Part shown: in pieces, positions 11,360 to 22,710 of the stretch
Position numbering within the stretch: the first letter of the stretch is position 1
Layout of the letters: every line of letters starts with the position of its first letter
Assembly (NCBI GenBank): GCA_035772735.1
Contig: JASDFA010000018.1
Location: 140,001,501 to 140,065,500 of the forward strand
Source: Datura wrightii
Taxonomy: Eukaryota > Streptophyta > Magnoliopsida > Solanales > Solanaceae
DNA: 64,000 nt
Direction of reading: 5' to 3'
Notes under the pieces: generated by a model
The model's database searches: none
What the model saw: only the letters and a program-made list of their open reading frames with translations
What the model was told of the DNA's origin: nothing
Made by a program: the position numbers and the translations under genes

Positions 11360-12780
11360 GCTCTAATAGTTAGTGAATTTCCTGATATCTTTCCTGAAGA
11401 TCTTCTTGGAGTCCCTCTCGAGCGGGAGATAGATTTCGACATAGACCTCCTTCTGGATACCCAGCCCATCTCTATTCCTCTTTACAGAATGACTCCAGCT
11501 GAGCTTAAAAAGTTGAAGGAATAGTTAAAAGACCTTTTATATAAGGGCTTCATCAGGCCCAGCATATCTCCATGGGGTGCCCCAGTTCTATTTGTGCAAA
11601 ATAAATATGGTACCCTTAGGATGTGCATCGACTACCGTTAACTGAACAAAGTCACAGTTAAGAACATGTATCCTTTACCCAGGATTGACAACTTGTTTGA
11701 TCAGCTTCAGGGAACTAGTTGTTTTTCCAAAATAGATCTCAAATTAGGATACCACTAGCTTAAGGTCAGAGAATGTGACATTTCGAAAATAGCCTTCAAA
11801 ACTCGGTATAGTCACTAAGAATTTATAGTTGTATCATTTGGACTAACCAATGCTCTTGCCTTTTTGGACATGATGAACAGGGTATTCAAACTGTACCCAG
11901 ATATGTTCATCATTGTCTTTATAAATTACATCTTGGTTTATTCCAAAACAAAGGAGGAACATGCGGATAATCTGAAAATAGTTTTACAGACTCTCAAGGA
12001 CCATTAGTTATTTGCCAAATTCAGCAAGTGTGAATTCTGGCTAAAATTAGTTGCTTTCCTCGGTCACGTGGTCTTTAGAGAAGGTATTCAGGTGGATCCT
12101 CAGAAGATAGCAGCAGTTAAGTACTGACCAAGACCCACCTCTCCAACAGACATCAGGAGTTTCCTGGGTCTAGCTAGCTATTACAGACGGTTTGTAGAAG
12201 GATTCTCCTCTATAGCCTCCTCTTTGACCAAATTGACTTAGAAAAAGGTGAAGTTTTAGTGGTCCTATGAATGCGAAAAATAGTTTCCAGGAGTAGAAGA
12301 ATCGATTCACTACATCCCCAGTTCTGACTCTGCTAGAAGGTTCAGATGGGTTCGTGATCTATTGTGATGCCTGCAGAATTGGTCTTGGGTGTATTCTGAT
12401 GCAGCATGGTAAGATAATAGCTTATGCCTCCAGAAAACTCATGATTCATGAGAAGAACTATCCGACTCATGATATTGAGTTGGCAGCGGTAGTGTTTGCT
12501 TTAAAGATTTGGTGACACTATTTCTATGGGGTCCATGTAGATGTTTTCAGCAATCACAAGAGTCTGCAATATGTATTTAGTCAAATTGACTTGAATCTCC
12601 GTCAGAGAAGATGGCTGGAATTATTGAAGAACTATGACATAAGTGTGCTATACCACCTAGGCAAGGCCAATGTTGTGGCTGATGCCCTAAGCAGAATGTC
12701 TATGAGACGCGTTGCTCATGTTGAAGAGTGTAGAAAGGAGCTAGCAAAGGATATCCATAGGTTAGCTCGATCTGGAGTGT
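11360..12780 (+). pseudogene. Element 2 reverse transcriptase and RNase H remnant
   Basis: RT starts near 11380 with FPDIFPEDLLGVP and EREIDFDIDL, then FIRPSISPWGAPVLFV, MCIDYR, FSKIDL and SFGLTNA. The catalytic motif at 11918-11929 reads FINY where FVDD or FIDD is expected, so both metal-binding Asp residues are lost. The thumb and connection (SKCEFWL, FLGHVV, YYRRFVEGFSS) follow to about 12240. RNase H is frameshifted through 12290-12590 and becomes readable again at 12591 as LNLRQRRWLELLKNYDI and VADALSRMS. In-frame TAG, TAA and TGA codons are scattered, several at Gln or Trp positions. Confidence 0.85.
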
Positions 12781-12979
12781 AGTTAGTTGATTAAGGTGAG
12801 GGTGGAGTTGTAATCCAGAGCGGGTCAGAATCCTCACTGGTGGTAGAGATTAAGTCAAAGCAGGATGATGACATCATACTACTCCAACTGAAAGAAGCAG
12901 TTATCTAAAAAGAGGTGGAAGATTTCTCCAAATGGGGATATGGTGCACTTCATTACTAAGGCAGATTGTGTGTTCTAGA

Positions 12980-14260
12980 TGTAGATGACTTGAGACAATG
13001 AATACTAGAAGAAGCACAATAGATCCAGGTATTCTATTCATCCAGGTGCCACTAAGATGTACCATGGCTTATGGGAAATCTATTGGTGGAATGGCATGAA
13101 GAAGGACATTGCAGAATTTGTAGCCAAGTGTCTGAACTGCTAACAGGTTAAAGTTGAACATCAAAGAACCTACGGGTATGACTCAGGATATTAGCATACC
13201 TACATGTAAGTGAGAAGAAGTGAACATGAATTTCATTACAAGTCTTTTCTCGTACTCGTTGACAACATGACTCTATTTGGGTGGTTGTAGACTTGATGAC
13301 CAAGTCAGCACACTTCATGCTATTTAAGACCTCAAGTTCAGTAGAGGACTATGCTAAGCTATACATCCTGGAGTTAGTCAGACTACACGGAGTTTCATTG
13401 TCCATCATTTTAGATAGAGGTACTCAGTTCACCTCACACTTTTGGAAGTCATTTCAAAAGTGACTTGGCACTTAGGTCAAGCTCAGCACAAATTTTCATC
13501 CACAGACGGATGGACAAGTTGAGTAAACTATATAGACTTTGGAAGACATGTTAAGAGCTTGTGTGATCTACATCAAGGGCAGTTGGGATAATCACCCATC
13601 TCTCATTGAGTTTGCATACAACAACAGCTATGTATATGGCCCCGTTTGAGGAATTATATTGTAGGAGGTGCACGTCTCCTATTGGGTGGTTTGATATTGG
13701 TGAAATTACCTTGAGAGGACCTTATTCAATACATGAGGCAATGTAGAAGGTTCAACTTATCAAGGAATGGCTGAAAATAACTCAAAGCCAACTGAAATTG
13801 TAAGCAAATGTAAGGAGAAGTGAGTTGGAGTTTTCTATCGATGATTGGGTATTATTGAAGATATCACATATGAAGGGGGTGTGAGATTCGAAAAGAAAGG
13901 AAATCTCAATCCTAGATATATAGGCCCTTATAGAATCTTGAGATGCATTGGTAATGTGGCTTGTGAGCTGGAATTGCCTACAGAATTAGCATCGGTTCAC
14001 CCAGTCTTCCACGGGTCCTTATTAAAGAAATGTCAGTGACCCGAACTTAGTAGTGCCTCTAGATAGTGTGAATGTAAGGTATAGTCTCTCTTACGAAGAA
14101 GTTCCAGTTTAGATTCTAGACCGGCAGTTTCATAAGCTAAGAAACAAGGGGTCACCACGGTAAAAGTTTTATGGAAGAATCAGCTAGTTGAGGGAGCTGC
14201 ATGGGAAGCAGAAGCAAACGTGATGGCTAGATATCCTCACTGATTTCCTTCTAACTCAAC
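12980..14260 (+). pseudogene. Element 2 integrase and C-terminal module remnant
   Basis: The HHCC-type zinc finger is recognisable near 13010-13145 (YSIHPGATKMYH, then CLNC followed by a stop). The core is open at 13281-13463 with KSAHFML, LHGVSLSII and LDRGTQFT, which holds one catalytic Asp; the distal DGQVE block near 13510 keeps its Glu. A frameshift follows LIEFAYNNS. The C-terminal module is readable from about 13880 (GPYRILRCIGNVA, LASVHPVFHGSLL) to YPH near 14238. Frames change at least four times. Confidence 0.82.
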
Positions 14261-14485
14261 TTCAGTATCAGGTGTTAAATTCTCTTCAATATTCCACTCA
14301 GTTCAGTACCCTTCAGTTCTTTCTATCTTTAAATGTGCATCCTAGTTGCATAGGTTTAGTTAGTATGGTTACCTCAGTTCGAAGTCAGTCGCTTATCCAA
14401 TAATTAGTTTATGGTTTCTAGTCTTGGGATTGAAGCTCTTTCCCTTTCCCTTTAGCTTAGTTAGTCTCCATTTGAGGATGACCAT

Positions 14486-14502
14486 TCCCAAGGGGGAGAT
14501 AT
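14486..14502 (+). other. Polypurine tract of element 2
   Basis: CCCAAGGGGGAGATAT-like sequence lies directly before the 3' LTR start at 14503 and would prime plus-strand synthesis. About 240 bases of noncoding sequence separate it from the end of pol. Confidence 0.8.
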
Positions 14503-15099
14503 TGTAATACCCTAGGGCTTCCTAAGATTAGCCTTATGATTCAAAATTTGAATATGCAGAAAACTAGGAAAATGATCATAGTACGAGCCATAGTACGACT
14601 CGTAACATGGAGGTACAAGACATAACTAGACTCGTAGAAGAATGGTGGAAGAGATCAGTTAAGGTGACTAGAGAAACCATAGCGTCAGGGTAAGAATTGT
14701 ACTATCCTGGTACAGATCGTACATACTAGTCATAGAATAATTCGGACCTGTGGTCAGGAAAATTCAGGCAAACCACGAGTCATTGTACGACTCATAAAAT
14801 GAGTCGTGAGAGAACTCAGAGGAAGTCTTAGGACTGAACTATAGATCATAATACGAGTCATAGGATGTTGGTACATGTCATAGTAGGCATTCGTGGAGAA
14901 CTTCAAAGAAATGGCTAGAAGTAGGATCTCTACCTACGAGTCATGGTACGAGTCGTAGAACCTTGATACGACTTGAACGTTTAGTCATACCATCTGGCGG
15001 GCAGAATTTCTATTAAATATTTCAGGGAAATTTTATAAAATCCTATTGTCTTAACTCCTAAACTACATCATATTGGGATTATTTAGGGGGGGGGGGATT
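14503..15099 (+). repeat. 3' LTR of element 2, left part
   Basis: Matches 7254-7840 of the 5' LTR, beginning TGTAATACCCTAGGG, and carries the same TACGACTCGT-type dyads. It stops at GGATT (15095-15099), the left target duplication of element 3. A run of eleven G (15086-15096) just before the break stands where the 5' LTR reads GGGTGTGGG. Confidence 0.93.
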
Positions 15100-15231
15100 T
15101 GTTACACCCTATAAGTTCTTGGCACTTAGTTGTCCTATTCGCATGTTGGTTAAGAGTTTTAGAATGCCATACGTGCGAGGAAAGGGCTTGGGGAGAGACC
15201 GGACAAGCACCAAGTCGGAGCGTCGCAAGGC

Positions 15232-15300
15232 AAATGCGACTTATAAATCACATTCGACAAATGCGACTTATAAATCGCATTTGACAAATGCGACTTAAAG
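15232..15300. repeat. 27-base tandem repeat in U3 of element 3
   Basis: Two full units of AAATGCGACTTATAAATCGC plus ATTTGAC, then a partial third. The 3' LTR has one full unit and a partial (22843-22884). The unit holds a near-perfect dyad and lies just upstream of the TATA box. Confidence 0.95.
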
Positions 15301-15308
15301 GCCCCAAG

Positions 15309-15316
15309 TATATAAG
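15309..15316 (+). promoter_or_regulatory. TATA box of element 3 (5' LTR)
   Basis: TATATAAG about 210 bases into the LTR, repeated in the 3' LTR at 22893-22900. Transcription would start about 25-35 bases downstream, making most of the LTR R/U5. Confidence 0.7.
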
Positions 15317-15540
15317 GATCCCACTTCATTTTAAATCACTTTCCCTTTATATAATTTCCAGTAAACGAACAGAAATAGAGGGGAACGAAGGGTTTGATTA
15401 AATTTCCTTCTGTTTACACCGTCAAACGCAGTCCAAACTCCAATTAACTTCGGGTAGCGAAGTATAAAGCTACCGGGAGCATTCCTGCGGAGTTAGTTTC
15501 GTGAAATTCGGTCGGTGAATCGTCGTCTCACCGAGCCAAG

Positions 15541-15546
15541 GTAAGT
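15541..15546 (+). promoter_or_regulatory. Donor-like splice site in the element 3 LTR
   Basis: CCAAG/GTAAGTGG fits the plant 5' splice consensus and is kept in the 3' LTR (23125). It lies about 225 bases after the TATA box. Together with the acceptor at 17654 it would define an intron of 2114 bases that removes the primer site. Confidence 0.45.
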
Positions 15547-17449
15547 GGAATTTATCCAAAATAGTGTTAATATACTCCCAGCATTAAAGTGAGTATTTCT
15601 CCCTTCTAGACTTCTGAGAAATTAAAAGTTCTCGGCTGTTCTCCGATAAGTTGAAGAATAGGCAGTAAGTATATCCATAAGTATGGTTTCTTTCCAAAAT
15701 AATAGTAGAATTAATTCTATTCTTTTGTGAATATGAATACAGTTCCGAGAAATAGCTGAATACTAGCCGAGCTATGCCAGTTAATCAGAAAGTCGGCAGT
15801 TGAGGTATGTAAAGCCAGTTTCTTTCGGCAAGCTAGTAGTTCCAGTATAGCAAAATTGTAAAAATTCTAGTTGAATGTTTCAGAAGCCGTATATTATATT
15901 CAGTATGAGTTCAGTAAGCATGTTAGAATTATTATAGAGTGTTCAACATGAAACTTAGTAAAATAGTATAATTCCCAGCAGAATATTCCGGAAATATTAT
16001 TTCAGACTCAGTATATCTCTGTATCAGATTCAGTATATTTCAGTATCAGATTCAGCATATTTTTGTATCAGATTCAGTATATTTCAATATGAGATTCAAA
16101 ACATAATACCAGAATATAAATGTTATTATCAGATTTAGTATATATATATATTACATGCGGTTATTGCTATCTTTGGAGACATGATTGTTCTGTGTTGGGC
16201 ACCCTTAGAGCTTCCTTTACCGCCCCAGGGTTAATAGATGTGTCGACTCGCCCGCCAGAGGGTGAGGATACGTCGCTCTACGGAGTGGCATGCGTCCTCC
16301 AGCGGACGAAGATGGGATGCAGATTCCCCATAACAGGCTGATCAACACTATACCACACCCCTTGTCGAGCGCTTGCGCGGGGGGTGCAGATTACAGTTTT
16401 TAGATTGCAGATTTCAGATTTCAGATTACAAATTTCAGATTTCAGATTTCAGGAGTCCTCCGGACTCAGATATAGCTATAGTCAGGGGCCCAGCGAGCCC
16501 AAGTTGCATACCCAAGGGGCCGACAGGATGCTCATAGTTACTAGGTGGATGGTATGACTTGGGTAGGGGTATATAGATTGTGTGTTGGTTGGTACCTTAC
16601 TGCTTATGAGGGCTGGTAAGCTTCTTGTATGCTATGTTGTGTTAGTTATTAATAGATAGAAAGTAGACCGCCATGTTATTAGGTATGACTCTTACTTTCT
16701 TCAGTAAAGTTACGCTCTTTACAGTCAGTCTCAGCCCGTCTCCTATTACTTCAGTATCTATCAGTATCATTGTTTGCTTTCAATTATTTTCAGTTATTGC
16801 TTTGCATACTCAGTACCAGTGGTACTGACGCCCGTTTTGGGGCGCTACATTACTTGCCTGCAGGTACTGATAGACGAGGAGCAGATCCCTCGTAGTTCCG
16901 GCCAGCGTACAGAGTCTTCAGCTCCTATCATCTGGAGCTTGACAGCTAAAGGTTTACTTCCCTTTTTGTTTGTACAGTATGGGTAGGTCGGGGCCCTGTC
17001 CCGACTATCTATTATTCTTAGAGGCTTGCGGATTGTATATTCCCTGTGGTTAGTCGTACCAGTCATGTGGGGCGTATGTATGTTTTAGTTTGCATGTGAT
17101 GGCCGTGTGGGGCCTTGTTCAGTTGTCAGTTGGTGACCTTGTCGGTCACTGATCAGTTCAGCACTTGATTATGCTTTTCAGTGATAACTAGTCAGCATGG
17201 TGGCCTTGTCGGCTCGCATAGGTTCGCTCATGCTCAGTTGTTCTGGTTAGCTGTTATATTCCTACAGGTGGCTATAGGCCTAGTCAGCCGGAGGCTGTAT
17301 TTACAGCCGTTATATAGCCCGTTGTTTTCATAAATCCAGAATTAGAGCTAGCCTAGCACCAGAAGTGCTTATGCTGAGTAGTCCAGCAGTCCAGGTCCTA
17401 TAGGGCACCAGGTGCCAGTCATGCCTCCTAAGGCAGGGCGTGACAAACT

Positions 17450-17462
17450 TGGTATTAGAGCA
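17450..17462 (+). other. Primer binding site of element 3
   Basis: TGGTATTAGAGCA, four bases after the LTR end. It differs by one C-to-T change from the initiator tRNA-Met type TGGTATCAGAGCA. Confidence 0.9.
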
Positions 17463-17641
17463 GGTTGTATCCTAGGGAGTCTGCAAGCCGTGCTTAGTAG
17501 AGTCTTATCTATGAATGTGTTGTGCACCACATACCATAGGCAGGAGGCTGCAAGGCATGATAGGGTGGTTACTCTTTCTTCATATTCAGTCGTGCCATAG
17601 AGCAGTACAGTATAGGGTTGAGTCCTTAAATCTTATTATAC

Positions 17642-17654
17642 TCTTTGTTTACAG
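17642..17654 (+). promoter_or_regulatory. Acceptor-like tract before the gag start of element 3
   Basis: TCTTTGTTTACAG ends five bases before the gag ATG at 17660. See the donor-like site at 15541. Functional splicing is inferred from position and conservation only. Confidence 0.5.
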
Positions 17655-17659
17655 ATAAA

Positions 17660-19018
17660 ATGTCAGATCAGCAACATCCTATCATAGGCAGAAGATTGGA
17701 TATAGCAGCAGGAGAGGGCACCAGCAGGATGCCTCAGCCTCGTTTAGAGTCAGCCCGATCTGAGGGCGATACAGAGGCATCATCCCGACCTTCTCAGTAG
17801 TCTCCACCCCATTAGGAGCCACTCGGGACGACACCACCTCTGACAGTTCCTATACCAACACCCTCTGACCAGGAGGTTAGGAGTGCAATAGTTATGTTAG
17901 CGCAAATAATGTCTACTCAGCGCCAGTCAATGCCACCTTCAGCGGCAGAATCATCAGGTGGGCCTGGTAGTTCGAGGGTCCGTGAATTCCTGGCACTAGG
18001 TCCCCCACAGTTTACAGGGACAGATCAAACAGAGGACCCCCAAGACTTCCTGGATCATATGTAGAGGATTTTCCGGGTAATGCATTTTACATCTACAGAG
18101 TCAGTCGAATTGGCGGTATTCCGACTGCGGGATATTTCTGTGTTGTGGTATGAGAGTTGGGAAAGGTCTCGAGGGAGAGATGTTGCCCCTCCGACCTGGT
18201 CCAGCTTTTCAGAGGCCTTCCTAGACCTTTATCTACCATGAGAGATCCGACAGGCCCGGATGGACCAGTTTTTACACCTGGAGAAGGGGGCGATAAGTGT
18301 TCGAGAATACGCCCTGCAGTTTGATTCTTTAGCCCGATATGCTCCAGCCTTTGTAGACACCATGCCATCCAGAGTCCACCGATTTATTATGGGGCTGAAC
18401 CCAGAGTATATTGAGGCCTGTATGACAGCTACTTTGCGGGAAGATATGGATATTGCTCGAGTACAGGCTTTTGCTCAGACTATTAATGGCCTCAGACAGC
18501 GGCAACAAGATAGCAGACGAAAAAGTTAGGAGCAGCGCCGCAGGGACAGGTCAGATGAGTTACAGGGGGAGATTCGGAGAGGGCTTAGGCCACAGTTGTC
18601 AGATAGGCCACCTAAACCCCCCTCCATCACAGCAGTAGAGGGGTAGATTCAGTCGCGGAGGATAGTCAGAGTCCAGCGGAAGTTCTCGAACAGTAGATTC
18701 ACCCCAATAGAGGAGGGCAGAACAGAGCAGGTATACACCACCACTTTGCCCTATTTGAAGCCGACAACACTCTGGAGCTTGCAGATATGGCTCCACAGGG
18801 TGTTATATATGCGAACATGAGGGTCATGTGATGAGAGATTGTCTAGCTAAGGGTCAGGGTGACCGGGATAGACAGGACAGGGCATCAGCAGGGTCACAAG
18901 CTCTAGTAGCCCCGGCAGGGCGCAGGCCCTCAGTTTCAGCAGGCAGAGGCCGAGGCAGATCAGGGGCCTCTAGTTCAGGTGCGGGCCCAAGCCGTACCTA
19001 TGCATTACCAGGGAGATA
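17660..19018 (+). pseudogene. Element 3 gag with CCHC zinc knuckle
   Basis: Starts ATG TCA GAT at 17660 and reads MSDQQHPIIGRR. The gag domain spans about 17990-18520, with FTGTDQTEDPQDFLDHM, ELAVFRLRDISVLWYESW, FSEAFLDLYLP, MDQFLHLEKGAISVREYALQ and HRFIMGLNPEYIEACM. TAG codons interrupt it at 17799-17801, 17814-17816, 18060-18062 and elsewhere; 18260-18529 is an undisturbed piece. The zinc knuckle at 18801-18842 reads CYICEHEGHVMRDC and fits CX2CX4HX4C. A Ser/Gly/Arg-rich tail leads to the protease. Confidence 0.88.
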
Positions 19019-19043
19019 GGATTTAGAGGCGTCTCCAGATGTT

Positions 19044-19440
19044 GTGACAGGTATGATGACTATTTGCTCTCACCTTGGATATGTATTAATCGATCCGGGA
19101 TCTACCTTGTCCTATGTTACCCCATTAGTGGATCAAAAGTTCAGTATTGTACCAGAATTGCTTCGGCAACCCTTTTCAATATCTACACCCGTCGACGATT
19201 CTATCATAGCCAGAAGGGTTTATCGAGGGTGTACGGTAGAGGTTGCTAGCCGTCAGACCATAGCAGATTTGGTAGAGTTAGAAATGGTTGATTTTGACAC
19301 CATTATGGGTATGGATTGGTTAGCTCCATGCTATGCCAATGTAGAATGCTGGACCAAGACGGTCTGATTCCACTTTCTAAGGGCGACAGTATGAGAGTGG
19401 AAGGGCAGTACAGCTACGCCAAAAGGTAGGTTTGTTCCCT
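19044..19440 (+). pseudogene. Element 3 retropepsin
   Basis: The aspartic protease has an intact active-site block LIDPGSTLSYVTP near 19087-19125 and the downstream DFDTIMGMDWLAP typical of plant gypsy proteases. It is open from 19044 to 19367, where the reading stops and then shifts. In the parent element this was part of one gag-pol polyprotein; no start codon of its own is expected. Confidence 0.88.
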
Positions 19441-19457
19441 ATCTTCGGGCGAGAAAG

Positions 19458-20940
19458 TTGATGGCCAAGGGGTGCATTTACCATATTGTCATAGTTCAGG
19501 ATGTTCGGGTAGAGCCTTCGACTCTCCAGTCTATTCCAGTGGTGAATGAATTCCCCAATGTATTTCCAGATGAGTTACCTGGTATTCCCCCAGAAAGGGA
19601 AATAGACTTTGCAATTGATTTAGTGCCGGGCACTCCGCCCATATCAATTCCCCCTTATCGCATGGCTCCTGCTGAACTCAGAGAACTAAAGGAGCAGTTG
19701 AAGGATTTGTTAGACAAGGGCTTTATCAGGCCGAGTACTTCACCTTGGGGTGTTCCAGTTTTGGTTGTGAGAAAGAAGAATGGTTCCCTCCGCATGAGTA
19801 TAGACTATCGGCAACTGAATAAAGTCACAGTCAAGAATAAGTATCCGCTTCACAGAATAGATGAATTTATTTTATCAGTTACAGGGAGCCAGATATTTCT
19901 CCAAAATTGACTTAAGGTCCGGATACCATCAGGTTCGGGTTCTTGAAAGGGACATTCCAAATACTACCTTCAGAACCAGATACGACCATTTTTAATTCTT
20001 AGTCATGTCCTTTGGGCTGACGAATGCTCCAACCGTGTTTATGGACGTGATGAATAGTATTTTCAGACCATACCTGGACTTGTTTGTGATAGTGTTTATT
20101 GACGATATTCTGTTGTATTCTTGCTCAGAGGCAGACCACCAGGATCATTTGCGGACAGTGCTCCAGATTCTCAGAGATCGTAAGTTGTATGCCAAGTTCT
20201 CTAAATGTGAATTTTGGCTGAATTCAGTAGCCTTTTTGGGTCATATTGTGTCGGATGCTGGTATACAGGTAGATACACAGAAGATAGAAGCAGTAAAAGC
20301 ATGGCCCAGACCTACTACTCCGACCGAGGTACGCAGTTTCCTGGGGTTAGCAGGGTACTACAGAAGGTTTGTTAAAGAATTTTCCACCTTAGCAGCACCT
20401 CTGACTAAACTGACGTAGAAGGCAGCAAAATTTCAGTGGACTGAGGCATGTGAGCAGAGCTTCCAGGAATTGAAAGACAGGTTAACATCAGCTCCAGTGT
20501 TAGAATTGCTAAAAGGTATAGAAGGTTATGCAGTTTATTGTGACGCTTTGGGTGTTGGGTTAGGATGTGTGTTGATGCAGCATGGTAAAGTAATTGCTTA
20601 TGCTTCCAGACAGCTGAGGAAACATGAAAAGAACTATCCTACCCATGACCTGGAATTGGCCGCAGTGATTCATGCCTTAAAGATATGGAGACATTACTTG
20701 TATGGCGTCCACGTGGATATTTTCACTGATCATAAGAGCCTACAGTATATCTTCACCTAGAAAGAACTGAACTTGAGGCAGTGTCCTAGTTAGAGCTGTT
20801 GAAAGACTGTGATGTGAATATTCTGTATCACCCAAGAAGGGCCAATGTGGTGGCAAACACCCTCAGCCGTAAGTCTATGGGGAGTTTGGCATACTTACAG
20901 CCTGTGCAACGGGAATTAGCTGGGGAATTGCATCAGTTAG
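19458..20940 (+). pseudogene. Element 3 reverse transcriptase and RNase H
   Basis: RT runs from FPNVFPDELPGIPPEREIDF (about 19549) through FIRPSTSPWGVPVLVV and IDYRQLNKVTVKNKYP. A frameshift near 19880 and a TAA near 19996 separate the fingers from the palm, which is open at 20005-20418. The catalytic block FIDDILLYS lies at 20095-20121 with both Asp residues (20101-20106). A TAG at 20416-20418 stands where element 5 has CAG. RNase H (20470-20760) keeps VYCDAL, HDLELAAV and FTDHKSL; a TAG at 20758-20760 again faces CAG in element 5, and one frameshift lies near 20785. The ADALS block reads ANTLS, so the fourth acidic residue is lost. Confidence 0.9.
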
Positions 20941-21049
20941 CCAGTTTAGTCATTCGTGTAGCAGAATAGAGGACAATGGAGCGGTAATTCGGAACACCGT
21001 AGTGTCGTCTTTAGTCGTGGAAGTAAAGGAACGGCAGTGTGAAGATCCT

Positions 21050-22440
21050 AGCATGGTTCAACTTAGAAAAAAATTTCATCAAGGCGAGGTGACAGTTTTT
21101 CAGATAACCGAGGATGGGATATTGTGATATAGTGATCGCCTTTGTGTTCCAGACGTTGTAGGGCTTCGCCAGCAGATTATGGGCGAAGTACATTATGCCC
21201 ATTATTCTCTCCATCCAGGTTCGACGAAAATGTACCACAATATAAAAGAAATCTACTGGTGGCCAGGAATGAAGAAGGGGATAGCAGAATTTGTAGCTCA
21301 GTGTCCCAACTGCTAGCAGGTAAAAGCTGAACATCAAAAATCAGGCGGACTGACTCAGGATATAGCTGTGCCTCTATGGAAATGGGAAGCAGTAAATATG
21401 GATTTTGTAGCAGGATTACCTCGCACCAGGCATAGATAAGATTCGATCTGGGTGAGTATTGACAGACTGACAAAATCAGCCCATTTTCTGCCAGTAAGGG
21501 CTACCTTTTTCGCCTAGGATTATTCTGAGCTGTATATCAGAGAAATAGTCAGGTTGCATGGTGTTCCATTGTCCATTATCTCCGACAGAGGGGCGCAGTT
21601 TACAAATAAATTCTGGCAATCATTTCAGAGAGGCTTGGGGACGTAGGTTAACCTGAGCACAACTTTTCATCCTCAGACAGATGGGTAGGCAGAATGCACC
21701 ATTCAAACACTCGAGGATATATTGTGAGCATGTTTGTTGGATTTCGGAGGTAACTGGGATGAACATTTACCACTTATTGAGTTCTCCTATAATAACAGTT
21801 ACCATTCAGCTATTTAGATGGCGCCTTACGAGGCATTATATGGGCGAAAGTGCAGATCTCCAATTGGTTGGTTTGAGGTAGGAGAATCAACCTTGATTAG
21901 GCCAGATATCATTCATCAGTTAGAGGAAAAAGTAAAGCTTATCAGAGAATGTTTACTGACTGCTCAGAGCCACCAGAAATCATATGCTGACGTGCGGCGC
22001 AGAAACTTGGAATTTAATGTGGGTGATTGGGTGTTTTTGAAAGTTTTGCTGATGAAGGGTGTAATGATATTTGGAAAGAAAGGCAATCTCAACCCGTTGT
22101 TTGTTGGGCCTTATCAGATTCGCCGAAGAATAGGCCAAGTGGCATATGAGTTAGACTTACCTCCAGAGTTAGCATCTGTCCACCCAGTTTTCCATGCATC
22201 AATGCTAAGAAAGTGCATAGGAGATCCCTCCAGAATTTTCCCAGTCCAAGATGTTTAGGTTACAGAGGAGTTGGCCTATGAAGAAGTTCCAGTAGCCATA
22301 CTAGACCGGCAGATCCGCAGATTAAGAACTAAAGATGTTGCTTCTGTCAAAGTATTATGGCGTAACAGGAACTGAAAGGAAATGACTTGGGAAGCATAAG
22401 AAGATATGAAAGCCATATACCCTCAGTTATTTCAGACTTA
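21050..22440 (+). pseudogene. Element 3 integrase and C-terminal module
   Basis: The zinc finger HYAHYSLHPGSTKMYH ... CPNC is followed by TAG (21314-21316). The core shows VNMDFVAGLPRTRH, SIISDRGAQFT and a Glu in DG-AECTIQTLED, all three catalytic acids present but separated by TAG codons (for example 21689-21691). An open stretch at 21818-22258 covers YEALYGRKCRSPIGWFEVGE, GDWVFLK, LFVGPYQIRRRIGQVAYELD and VHPVFHASMLRK, then TAG at 22256-22258 facing CAG in element 5. The tail (VAILDRQIRRLRTKDVASVK, ending near YPQLF) resembles the C-terminal region of Tekay-like chromoviruses. Confidence 0.9.
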
Positions 22441-22675
22441 GTTAGTCAGAGGTATGTTGATATTGCTGTTTTATGAGTTGCTTTATATTCATGTGTATGA
22501 GTGAGATGTTGACTTCAGTTTATTATGTAATGGATGCTATAGTATTATATGGAGTACCTATATTGGACTTTTCTACATTTCAAGATTTTTGTGATAGTCC
22601 ATATTACAGGGAAAACTCTAGCAAAATTTTTCCAGAAAAGGTAGAGCAAGTTAAAATTTCTATAAACAGAAGTTA

Positions 22676-22710
22676 ACATTCAAGGACGAATGTTCTTAAG
22701 GGGGGAAGGA
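22676..22710 (+). other. Hairpin motif and polypurine tract of element 3
   Basis: ACATTC-AAGGAC-GAATGT (22676-22693) can form a 6-base stem. It is followed by TTCTTAAG and the purine run GGGGGGAAGGA that ends at the LTR. The same order occurs in elements 4 and 5. Confidence 0.75.

Larger units (their letters stand above)
15100..17445 (+). repeat. 5' LTR of element 3
   Basis: Contains, in order: a 27-base repeat with near-dyad GCGACTTATAAATCGC (15232-15300), a TATA box (15309-15316), a leader block conserved with elements 4 and 5 (GGAGCATTCCTGCGGAGTTA at about 15477), a donor-like AAG/GTAAGT (15541), a second donor-like GAG/GTATGT (15805), and GATTCAGTAT- and GATTTCA-type short tandem repeats (about 15990-16100 and 16400-16450). 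One 27-base unit more than in the 3' LTR explains the whole length difference. Confidence 0.95.

Noticed and set aside
16120..16986. Open frames in the element 3 LTR, repeated at 23773-24567
   Set aside because: They recur because the LTRs are copies; no domain, and U5-type sequence is not expected to code.
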